DNA of 48,725 nucleotides from the NCBI GenBank assembly GCA_030538215.1, contig JAUNUM010000008.1:1-48725 (forward strand), given 5' to 3'. The DNA is from Bacteroidia bacterium (GTDB lineage: Bacteria > Bacteroidota > Bacteroidia > Bacteroidales > Dysgonomonadaceae). The notes below the pieces were generated by a model. That model saw only the letters and a list, made by a program, of their open reading frames with translations, did no database searches and was not told the DNA's origin. Positions 42,062 to 48,725 of this stretch are shown piece after piece (positions within the stretch are counted from its first letter, which is position 1; every line of letters begins with the position of its first letter). Both the position numbers and the translations under genes were made by a program.

Positions 42062-43426
42062 TTAGTTTTTTTCTTCTCCGTTACCTGTTTTTAGGGGAAA
42101 AGCAGTTATTTTATCGCGATAAGGCAAAAACAGTTCAAAAGTGGTTCCTTCTCCTTTTTGGCTAAACAGGTTAATGGTTCCGCCATGTGCTTCTGCCACA
42201 CTTTTCACATATGCCAGTCCCAAGCCAAAACCTTTAGCCTCGCCACGTTTTATGGCTTCACCGCATTGGAATTTGGCAAAAATAATGCGCTTGTCTTTGT
42301 CCGATACTCCGTATCCGTTGTCTTTTATGCTGATGATCAGCCCGTCTTCCGAAAGGAGGCACTCGATATTTATCCGAACGGAAGTACCCGAATATTTTAT
42401 GGCATTGTCGATAAGGTTATCCATGATGTTGCCAAACATGGTGCGGTCGGCGCTGAAAGTGATTGCCTCGGGTTGAAAATGGGTTGAAAAAACAATTTCT
42501 TTTTTACCCTGCAACGAATAAGTATCCACAATGTTTTTAACCTCTTCGGATATGTTGATCGGTTCAAAATGGGGCGCCAACTTCGACTGCTCGCTGCGCG
42601 CCACCGTGAGTATGCGGTCGGTAAGCGCTTGCAGGTTGAGTATTTGCTGTTGGGATACCTTCAAAGATTTATTTCGTTTTTCGGTATCCGCTACAAATGT
42701 GTCCTTTGTCATCAGGTTGTTTATTTGCATAATGGTTCCCAGCGGCGTAGCCATATTGTGCACAAGAGCGTGCGAAAAATCGGCTTGAAACTTACGTAAC
42801 CGCTTTTCCGTGATAAACGAGCGCAACAGAAAGAAAACCACATAACCCACAAAAAGAACCAATAGCTGTGAAAGTACCAAAATAAATATCATTTTCCGGA
42901 AAACAGCGCGGTAAGGCGAAACCAAAAGCACTTGCACTCCCTCACTACCATCTAAACGGATAGGAATAATTTCAGATGCCATTGCATTAGCTAATTTTCC
43001 TTTGCCCAACGAATCGGTAGTTTCCAATACCTCCCCGGTTTGGAGATTGATGCGGTTGATAATAAAGTCGCCGTAAATATTGTGTTTGGATATTTCGGAG
43101 TGGAAAATGGAGTCTAACATTCTTAGTTGTATAGGTTGATTTTTCTTAATCAAAAACTCCTGATATATTAATTCGGGACCGCTAAAAACACCTTTTTCAT
43201 CGCTCACTTCTACTACTCCTACAATTTCATTTGTAGTGGAGTCAACAATGGCGTTTCTTCTATTCATCAAGTCTTTATTGATGGATATGGTGAAAACATC
43301 GTTGATTTGCTCAGATAGTTTTTTTTGCAAAAGTCCATAAACATTTACAGTCCAAAGTCCCTGCAACAACGTAATAGCGACTATTGCGGCTAATGTTAAC
43401 AACTTTATGTAACTGGCTCTCTTCAT
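42062..43426 (-). CDS. sensor histidine kinase
   Basis: A 454-residue membrane kinase: first span about 7-28, a ~150-residue periplasmic sensor region (about 30-177) without a named domain, second span about 178-202, then a HisKA helix pair with H223 (SHALVHNMATPLGTI) and an HATPase domain with NLIDNAIKYS (N box), DNGYGVS (G1) and GFGLGLAYVKSVAEAHGG (G2). It is the first gene of the kinase-regulator operon. The ligand is unknown; the nearby secreted peptides are candidates. Its promoter appears to yield a very short leader. Confidence 0.93.
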   Translation of the reverse strand: MKRASYIKLLTLAAIVAITLLQGLWTVNVYGLLQKKLSEQINDVFTISINKDLMNRRNAIVDSTTNEIVGVVEVSDEKGVFSGPELIYQEFLIKKNQPIQLRMLDSIFHSEISKHNIYGDFIINRINLQTGEVLETTDSLGKGKLANAMASEIIPIRLDGSEGVQVLLVSPYRAVFRKMIFILVLSQLLVLFVGYVVFFLLRSFITEKRLRKFQADFSHALVHNMATPLGTIMQINNLMTKDTFVADTEKRNKSLKVSQQQILNLQALTDRILTVARSEQSKLAPHFEPINISEEVKNIVDTYSLQGKKEIVFSTHFQPEAITFSADRTMFGNIMDNLIDNAIKYSGTSVRINIECLLSEDGLIISIKDNGYGVSDKDKRIIFAKFQCGEAIKRGEAKGFGLGLAYVKSVAEAHGGTINLFSQKGEGTTFELFLPYRDKITAFPLKTGNGEEKN

Positions 43427-43747
43427 AGTGTCACAAAGATACTCTTTTTTCGTTAACGCTCCATTAACGTAGCCAAAATACCTTCAGCTTATTGCTATCT
43501 GATAATCAAGCGACCAGCAATTTTTCCGGACAATAACGTTAACGTGTTGTCGGAACGCAACGTTAACAGGAAATCGGTTATTAGTAGCAGTATAAAAAAC
43601 GGCTACTGATTGTCAGCACAATAGCGAGCATGAATGTTATATAACGTGACCGCGCTACGTTATATAACGTTCTGTTAACCTAATGTTTGAATGCGTTGCT
43701 GTAATTTTGCACCGTGAAATTAAAACAACCCATTAATAACAAAAACA
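43427..43747. promoter_or_regulatory. divergent control region with repeated GTTAAC/ACGTTATATAACGT sites
   Basis: This 321-bp gap without genes is dense with related sites. For the kinase (minus strand): TATCTTTG (43441-43434) directly before the ATG, with ACGTTAA and GCGTTAACG 11 bp apart at 43470-43451. In the centre: AACGTTAAC twice (43535-43543, 43559-43567). For the peptide genes (plus strand): GTTATATAACGT (43636-43647), then the 24-bp operator (43656-43679), then TAATTTTG (43702-43709) as -7 after exactly 22 bp. This fits autoregulation and activation by one response regulator. Confidence 0.75.
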
Positions 43748-43879
43748 ATGAAACATTCAGAAAAAACAAAATTTACTGCATTGAATGAGGCAGAACTTGA
43801 AAACACTTTTGGAGGAAAAACTGTAAGAGTTTATTATGAGGAAAACGGAGTCCTCAAATGGAAAGAAGTAAAAATATAA
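43748..43879 (+). CDS. GG-leader peptide 2 (43 residues)
   Basis: A 43-residue precursor, MKHSEKTKFTALNEAELENT then FGG. The leader has the L-N-E-A-E-L-E-N-T-F-G-G pattern of C39 substrates. The predicted 20-residue product is KTVRVYYEENG followed by VLKWKEVKI: charged, without Cys. It is the first gene behind the 24-bp operator and activated-type promoter, which favours a signal peptide or a toxin component. Its length makes automated annotation likely to miss it. Confidence 0.75.
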   Translation: MKHSEKTKFTALNEAELENTFGGKTVRVYYEENGVLKWKEVKI

Positions 43880-43929
43880 CCCATCCACTCACTCCGAGTA
43901 GATATAACTCAATTAAAAATTTAAAAACA

Positions 43930-44073
43930 ATGAAAAAAGAAGAAATCAAACAAATGCTTGTGTTAAACAACGAAGAAGTAATGAGCACGTTTGGCGGTTA
44001 TGCGCCGACAGGAAGGTTACTGGAACGATGTTTTAAATCCACCCACCGTGCCAAAAGAGCCCAAACCGTTTGA
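43930..44073 (+). CDS. GG-leader peptide 3 (47 residues)
   Basis: A 47-residue precursor starting at the ATG within a longer frame (MKKEEIKQMLVLNNEEVMST then FGG). After the GG site the 24-residue product YAPTGRLLERCF...RAQTV is strongly basic (six Arg/Lys against one Glu) with one Cys, as in antimicrobial peptides. The leader is closely related to that of peptide 2 (LNEAELENTFGG versus LNNEEVMSTFGG). It lies 50 bp after peptide 2 in the same direction and is likely co-transcribed with it. Confidence 0.75.
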   Translation: MKKEEIKQMLVLNNEEVMSTFGGYAPTGRLLERCFKSTHRAKRAQTV

Positions 44074-44156
44074 TCCGAGGTGCTGGTGAGCATGTGGTTA
44101 GGGAATATTTAGACCGCCCACAAACGGCGAAGCTATTTCCAAATTATAATTTCTAA

Positions 44157-44237
44157 ATTAACAAACTAAAAACAATTTTAAAAAACAAGAACATAAAAAA
44201 AGTAAATTATTTAATTGCCTTAATGGCACTGATGGCT
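44157..44237 (+). repeat. leader duplication, copy A (copy B at 46306-46385)
   Basis: These 81 bp match 46306-46385 almost exactly, covering the untranslated leader and the first ~14 codons of a lipoprotein signal peptide. Differences include one base of length in the T/A run, one in GATGGCT/GATAGCT and, most important, ATA (44193-44195) in copy A where copy B has ATG (46341-46343). Confidence 0.88.
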
Positions 44238-45503
44238 GTAACTTTTTCTGCTTGCGAAAAAGAAGGTCTTGAATCAGATATAAATCAAAAAACTCCTCAA
44301 AAGAAAACTACCCTAACAGAAAAAGGCAGATTTGACAATAAACCATTTGAATGGGACTATACTTGCATGCCTTTTCTTTTACCCAATGAGGTTTTTATCG
44401 GAACTTTATCTTTTCCTCATGATATTGCTCCGCAACAAACTACGCGTTCGGGTGAAAATCGAAGCGGAAGGAGTTCTGGGTCACACAGAACCAGCAGTGG
44501 AAATAGAGGCGGTACCACCACCAATACCAGCGAATATGAAGCAGGATTAATAGTACAAAATCCCACAGGTGTGTATGTAGGAGCAGTATATCCTTTTTCT
44601 TCTATTGAAAGTGGATTATTTGATAAGGAAGTTGTCAACTTAAAGAAAAACCCTATCCGGATGCTTTTTAAATTTCCTATGGATTATAGGTTTCAAATGA
44701 CAAATACCAAAGATGAATGGGAATACTCAGAGGGATTGGAACAAGCACTTAATTCAGATAAATATAGAGACCATGTGTCTTCCCTTAATGAAGGCTCTAA
44801 GGAGGAAGTAGGTTATAGTATAACCGAATATTCTTCTCTGAGTGATGTAGAAAAAGCTTTTGGAGCAAACGTTAAATTAGGAAGTATCTTCACTTCAAAA
44901 ATTCAGCTTAATTCTAAAAACGTAAATGCAAAGGGACGCATGTTGGCGTATTTGGTAGGAAAAAACTTTAAGGTTTCGATGGTAACACCACCTAATGGTT
45001 TTTTTGTGAATGAGAGTGATAATAAACGTGATAATTTAACTTATCTACGAGCACTCAGTTACGGCAAACTTGCTTTTGTCTCTATCGAAAGCTCCTACAG
45101 TTACGAAGAAGTAAAAAAAGCGTTTGAAGTAGGTATCAAATACAAATTTATAGATGCGGGAGCTAATTATGACGAAAAAACTAAGAATATTTTTGCCAGT
45201 TCAAGAATAACCATTATGGCTATTGGAGACAACACAAAAGAAACTTTCTATATGAATAGCGCTGAGAACCTAAGTAGCATTTTCAGCACTTCTTACACAA
45301 AATTCGCTTACGGGAAACCTATTTTTGTGGAGATGAATAAAGTTTTTGACGGAAGTGCCTTTATTCCGGGAGTGAGTTCTGATGGAGGCAGACGGCAAAG
45401 TGGCGGTAATAGAACCAACACGCCTACGAATGGTAAACGAGACGGAGGCACTACTTCCGATACCGGTAGAAACAGTGGGAGAACTTCAGGAGGAAGGAGG
45501 TAA
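44223..45503 (+). CDS. CDC-like (cholesterol-dependent-cytolysin-like) lipoprotein
   Basis: A 426-residue protein, 436 if read from the ATA at 44193. Lipobox VTFSAC (C11) predicts a lipoprotein. Residues ~104-385 resemble domains 1-3 of thiol-activated cytolysins: GVYVGAVYPF with NPIRMLFKFP, SLSDVEKAFGANVKLGSIF, the strand region GRMLAYLVGKNFKVSMVTPP, and the key LRALSYGKLAFVSIESSYSYEEVKKAFE, which parallels VAYGRQVYLKL...AAF of pneumolysin. The cholesterol-binding domain 4 is absent; instead there are Arg/Ser/Gly-rich tails at 74-101 and 387-426. CDCL proteins of Bacteroidetes are known as pore-forming toxins that need a partner and proteolysis. The assignment is by motif memory. The start is disputed. 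Confidence 0.65.
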   Translation: MALMAVTFSACEKEGLESDINQKTPQKKTTLTEKGRFDNKPFEWDYTCMPFLLPNEVFIGTLSFPHDIAPQQTTRSGENRSGRSSGSHRTSSGNRGGTTTNTSEYEAGLIVQNPTGVYVGAVYPFSSIESGLFDKEVVNLKKNPIRMLFKFPMDYRFQMTNTKDEWEYSEGLEQALNSDKYRDHVSSLNEGSKEEVGYSITEYSSLSDVEKAFGANVKLGSIFTSKIQLNSKNVNAKGRMLAYLVGKNFKVSMVTPPNGFFVNESDNKRDNLTYLRALSYGKLAFVSIESSYSYEEVKKAFEVGIKYKFIDAGANYDEKTKNIFASSRITIMAIGDNTKETFYMNSAENLSSIFSTSYTKFAYGKPIFVEMNKVFDGSAFIPGVSSDGGRRQSGGNRTNTPTNGKRDGGTTSDTGRNSGRTSGGRR

Positions 45504-45579
45504 ACCCAATTGGTACAATTTTTGAAATTACAGATTAGTTTACAGTAAAGTTACACTAAGCAACACAATATTTACCTTT

Positions 45580-46215
45580 ATGAAGTACGCATTATACTTT
45601 ATCGGCTCAATTGTTCTTTTTCTTTCTTGCAATAAACAAACAATTGGCATTGATAAGACCAATGATCTGGTTATGAGAGAGGAAGAAAGCCACTCTTACG
45701 TGTATAAAAACAAGTATACCGTTTCCGAAATCTATTTTTATAGAGGAGGAGAAAATCCGGCTCGTGAAGTTATCACAGAAAAAGAAGCACAAAAATACAT
45801 TATTCCCTCTTTTAATGTTTTTAATCTTGACGAAGTAAAGATTGATTTTAACAAAATGCAATTGTATGAAATAAAAGGTGTTTCAAAAACGAATAAAAAT
45901 ATTTCTATAACCAACGATACATTGTATCATGTTGAGAACGGTAAAAGAGAGGTTAGCGGAATTGTAGAACTTGATAAGTCCCGATATTCTTATTTTAAGA
46001 CCTACTACTATTATAGGTTTCAGAATGAAAAAATAAAATTAGAAAACTCAGGGAGTGTGAGTGAAATTTTAACTCAGAAAGATGCTTTTCAAAAAGCTAA
46101 CTTATCTTTTAAGAACACAGAATATGGTTTTAACTCTCTCGCCGATATGAAAAACAAAAATGATGTGGTATGCTGGGTTGTAGTGAGCTTTACACTCGAA
46201 AGAAATGATCCCTAA
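45580..46215 (+). CDS. predicted lipoprotein, unknown function
   Basis: A 211-residue protein with a signal peptide and lipobox FLSC (Cys17). The mature part is polar and beta-rich (VYKNKYTVSEIYFYRGGENPAREVITEKEAQKY, SYFKTYYYYRFQNEKIKLENSG). I recognise no domain. It is encoded 76 bp after the cytolysin-like gene and before a second lipoprotein, all in one direction, so it may be a partner, chaperone or immunity protein of the pore former; that is inference from position only. Confidence 0.65.
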   Translation: MKYALYFIGSIVLFLSCNKQTIGIDKTNDLVMREEESHSYVYKNKYTVSEIYFYRGGENPAREVITEKEAQKYIIPSFNVFNLDEVKIDFNKMQLYEIKGVSKTNKNISITNDTLYHVENGKREVSGIVELDKSRYSYFKTYYYYRFQNEKIKLENSGSVSEILTQKDAFQKANLSFKNTEYGFNSLADMKNKNDVVCWVVVSFTLERNDP

Positions 46216-46340
46216 AAATAAAAAACGCTCCCACGCATTTCCAAAACGCATGGTGAAAAAAGAAAAAACACACGAGAGGACTTGTGCGGGAACGAACGAT
46301 TAAAAATTAACAAACTAAAAACAATTAAAAAAACAAGAAC

Positions 46341-47738
46341 ATGAAAAAAGTAAATTATTTAATTGCCTTAATGGCACTGATAGCTACTTTAGTGGCATGC
46401 GACAAAAATTTGGATGCAGTTAACTCTTCTAATTTTGTTGAGAAAGAAAAGCAAACAGAGATTTTGACATTTAAAACAAAGAACGATTTAGAACGGATAT
46501 TATCATCTGGACTAGAATATGATTCTTTTAATAAGAAACTCACTGAAACGTTCTCTGTCATAAATTCTGCCACAAATAAAGAGTTGACTCGTTCCGAGAA
46601 TGTTGAAAATCAAACGACAGTTGAAGTTGAAGATCTTGTACCAAACAAAAATCTGAGAAACTTGCTCAACAAAGATGGGTTGATTATAGTTAATGACACT
46701 CTATACAAAATAGAACCGCAAGGAACATTTTATTGTCATGTAAGTAATGCTGATGAACTTAAAAACGGTGGGTATATGTTATCAAAAGAAGTAAGTGTTG
46801 GGGAAAACACCTACAAGTACAACAATGTATATAGGATAAATACATTCGAAAATAATGCATCTGAAACTTTTGAAATTGACACAGAACTTGGCGAAAAAGG
46901 AGTATTAAAAAATACAAATCCAGAATTGCGTTCAACAACCAATGAACCCAATTTCGACACTTTCCCCACATTTGGAATTGACCGATATACATGGCTGGGA
47001 ATTCTGCGCCAAAGTATTTTTGGTAACGATAAATGGTTTGACCAAGAGTTTCCAAAAGTCAAGGTAAGAACCCGAATTAGAGCACGACTTTATGGTTATA
47101 ATTATGGATTTGTATATGAAAGTGGTGTTCAAGCTAAAACACAATTTAAAAATTGGATTGGTTGGAGTAATTTTAATGTCCCCGAAATACGTATCGGTTG
47201 GGAAAATATAGTGTACTCATTTACGCTTGGAGGTAAACCTGAAAGACCAACAACAACTAAATTTTCAGACATTCACACGCTTAAAATGTTAGCAGGAATG
47301 AAAAAAACAGTTGAAATACCAAATACTATTGCTATGTTTGTTCCTCAATTGACGGAAAACAACTTTAATAGTCTTTTGGCCGAGGGTATAAAAGAAGGTC
47401 ATAAAATACTAAGGGATAAATTGTCACAAAATTATCCATATACACCACAAACCCTATATTTGGGGGCAATTGCCATTACTGACGGAGTTAACATAAAAGT
47501 AACGATTTTAGGAAGCAAAGTAAGAGGCACAGATTGCCAGGAACTTTCACATCAATTCTACAGTGGAGTGAAATTTGAAGTAAGTGGCGGAGTAGGAAAT
47601 AACGGGGTTAATATTAATCTTTTCAAGTCTCTTATGGCCACATTCCAAAGTGCGGGCTTTAAATTAGAATCGGGGAAGGCATTTGCCTGTGCACGAGACG
47701 GGAATAACCATTGGAGAGGGATGAAGCTTGTTAAATAA
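46341..47738 (+). CDS. predicted lipoprotein with leader shared with the CDC-like gene
   Basis: A 465-residue lipoprotein (MKKVNYLIALMALIATLVAC; lipobox LVAC, Cys20). Its leader and first codons are a near-copy of those of the cytolysin-like gene. The middle region is beta-rich (VRTRIRARLYGYNYGFVYESGVQAKTQFKNWIGWSNFNVPEIRIGWENIVYSF) and the C-terminal ~150 residues contain LYLGAIAITDGVNIKVTILGSKVRGTDCQELSHQFYSGVKFEVSGG with two Cys that might bond (near 393 and 455). I recognise no named family. The shared leader indicates duplication and suggests co-regulation and a common function. Confidence 0.65.
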   Translation: MKKVNYLIALMALIATLVACDKNLDAVNSSNFVEKEKQTEILTFKTKNDLERILSSGLEYDSFNKKLTETFSVINSATNKELTRSENVENQTTVEVEDLVPNKNLRNLLNKDGLIIVNDTLYKIEPQGTFYCHVSNADELKNGGYMLSKEVSVGENTYKYNNVYRINTFENNASETFEIDTELGEKGVLKNTNPELRSTTNEPNFDTFPTFGIDRYTWLGILRQSIFGNDKWFDQEFPKVKVRTRIRARLYGYNYGFVYESGVQAKTQFKNWIGWSNFNVPEIRIGWENIVYSFTLGGKPERPTTTKFSDIHTLKMLAGMKKTVEIPNTIAMFVPQLTENNFNSLLAEGIKEGHKILRDKLSQNYPYTPQTLYLGAIAITDGVNIKVTILGSKVRGTDCQELSHQFYSGVKFEVSGGVGNNGVNINLFKSLMATFQSAGFKLESGKAFACARDGNNHWRGMKLVK

Positions 47739-47788
47739 GCCAACTAAAATTAAAACAATTCAGACACAATTAATAAATCACTATTTAT

Positions 47789-48325
47789 ATGAAGACAGCT
47801 ATTTTTACAATTATTTGCATGTTTCTGTTTTTGCCATCGTTTGGACAGGAGCCGGAAACTAAAAGCGAAAAGTTTCACAAGAATATCTATCTCGAGGGCT
47901 TGGGCAGCAGCATCATTGCCGGTATCAACTACGATATGCGTCTGCAAAAAGGGCACATGGACGGGTTGGGATTCAGAGCCGGCGTGGGATTGGCTCCCCT
48001 TTCTTCCGGCAGTAAGATAATTACGGTGCCATTGGAAGTTAACTATTTATTAGGCAAGAAGCAGAGTTCGCTTGTGAGCGGCATTGGCATTCTTCCGTTT
48101 TATGGTTCTTTTCGTAATCAAAAAACGACCGACAACTTTGGCGGTTTCCAAATAAAAGGAGATACCGGTGGAGTTGCATTGGCCGGTGTCTATTTAGTAT
48201 TGGGGTATCGCTTTCAACCTATGAACAATGGGCTGATGTTTCAGGTTAACTGGAATCCTATGATATCAGGTAGTGCATTTAATGCCAAATGGTTTGGAGT
48301 ATCCATTGGATATGGATTTAAGTGA
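47789..48325 (+). CDS. small outer-membrane beta-barrel protein
   Basis: A 178-residue protein with a cleavable signal peptide (about 1-20, ending PSFGQ) and eight predicted amphipathic strands (IYLEGLGSSIIAGINYDMRL, LGFRAGVGLAPL, ITVPLEVNYLLG, SLVSGIGILPFYG, GVALAGVYLVLGYRF, MFQVNWNPM, WFGVSIGYGFK). The closing Phe-Lys end is typical of OMPs of this phylum. It follows the second lipoprotein gene by 51 bp and ends the series with a terminator. Role unknown. Confidence 0.75.
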   Translation: MKTAIFTIICMFLFLPSFGQEPETKSEKFHKNIYLEGLGSSIIAGINYDMRLQKGHMDGLGFRAGVGLAPLSSGSKIITVPLEVNYLLGKKQSSLVSGIGILPFYGSFRNQKTTDNFGGFQIKGDTGGVALAGVYLVLGYRFQPMNNGLMFQVNWNPMISGSAFNAKWFGVSIGYGFK

Positions 48326-48360
48326 AATACAACCAACAACTATATATTGCCTCGTGAAAC

Positions 48361-48401
48361 ACTTTTGTCTGGCTAAATAAGAGCCGGACAAAAGTTTTTT
48401 C
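48361..48401 (+). terminator. terminator after the OMP gene
   Basis: A long stem: ACTTTTGTC (48361-48369) with GACAAAAGT (48387-48395), extended by GGCT/AGCC inside, followed by T6. It closes the toxin-like gene series. Confidence 0.9.
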
Positions 48402-48445
48402 ACCAATTAAAAGATAACAACAATTATATCAAAAACTAATCAATC

Positions 48446-48725
48446 ATGCTAAAATACACCTTACAAGAAAACCTATTGACCGAACGCTCCGACGATTTTA
48501 TGGCGCAAACCATTGCCACACGGGCATACACCAAAGAAGACGTAATAACCCTTATTCTGCGCCGCGGCACACTGCTTACCCGCACCGATGTGCTTGCCGC
48601 CATGAACGGAGTGGAAGAAGCCATTGCCGATATTGTGCGCGACGGCGGAACGGTGAACCTTCCGCTGTTTAACACCTCGTTTTCCATCAGCGGCGTGTTT
48701 GAAGGACCCATGGATACCTTCGACG
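48446..48725 (+). CDS. HU-like DNA-binding protein, N-terminal part (cut by window edge)
   Basis: The first 93 residues of a protein that continues beyond the window. It begins MLKYTLQENLLTERSDDFMA and continues with YTKEDVITLILRRGTLLTRTDVLAAMNG and VNLPLFNTSFSISGVFEGPMDTFD, the pattern of the Bacteroidetes HU/IHF-like domain often fused to a DUF4469-type C-terminus. GC content is higher than in the preceding lipoprotein genes. It is probably a separate unit since a strong terminator precedes it. Confidence 0.8.
   Translation, partial: MLKYTLQENLLTERSDDFMAQTIATRAYTKEDVITLILRRGTLLTRTDVLAAMNGVEEAIADIVRDGGTVNLPLFNTSFSISGVFEGPMDTFD

Overview
The window comes from a Bacteroidetes genome, most likely order Bacteroidales. 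Evidence: many promoters carry the phylum-specific -7 element TAnnTTTG; the RNase P RNA is bacterial type A; and the gene content fits (SufC/D/S, HtpG, Lon, GIN-domain lipoprotein, GH33 sialidase with Bacteroides-type N-terminal domain, HU-like protein at the right edge). Species is not resolved. No rRNA, tRNA, CRISPR array or prophage was seen.

Left part (1-16.3 kb). A double-glycine (GG) leader peptide with two core cysteines (953-1198) is followed by two membrane proteins, a membrane-anchored thioredoxin-like protein and a C39-peptidase ABC exporter (2988-5156). This looks like a peptide maturation and export locus. Next is a non-coding block of about ten degenerate 21-bp units with phased A-tracts (5163-5377). 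A YtrA/YtrB-like GntR/ABC cassette (5598-7658) precedes a MacB/TolC-type tripartite export operon (7813-14325). That operon is interrupted between its two permease genes by a four-helix-bundle gene bracketed by inverted repeats.

Middle part (16.3-37.8 kb) is mainly housekeeping: sialidase, TrmN6, Lon, Ca/Na antiporter, ECF sigma factor, HtpG, CoaA, HIT, GreA with a hairpin leader, rnpB, YihY/BrkB, YgjP-like metalloprotease, MlaE/MlaF, and SufC-SufD-(DUF1016 nuclease)-SufS without an adjacent SufB. Palindromes of the type GTAGAGACG...CGTCTCTAC recur here. They cluster in and beside a REP-associated tyrosine transposase gene (29848-30510), and related short repeats form the 3' ends of two ABC ATPase genes.

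Right part (37.8-48.7 kb) is the most interesting region. It holds an M16 peptidase, three small unannotated GG-leader peptides (41126, 43748, 43930), a histidine kinase/OmpR-type regulator pair, a predicted lipoprotein resembling the cholesterol-dependent-cytolysin-like (CDCL) pore-forming family, two further lipoproteins of unknown function and a small outer-membrane beta-barrel. An identical 24-bp site (37886-37909 and 43656-43679) lies exactly 22 bp upstream of the -7 element of both the M16 gene and the peptide/CDCL gene set; related half-sites precede the kinase gene. I infer one two-component regulon joining secreted peptides, a peptidase and a possible pore-forming toxin. The cytolysin-like gene appears to have lost its original ATG (now ATA) relative to an 80-bp duplicated leader found upstream of the neighbouring lipoprotein gene.
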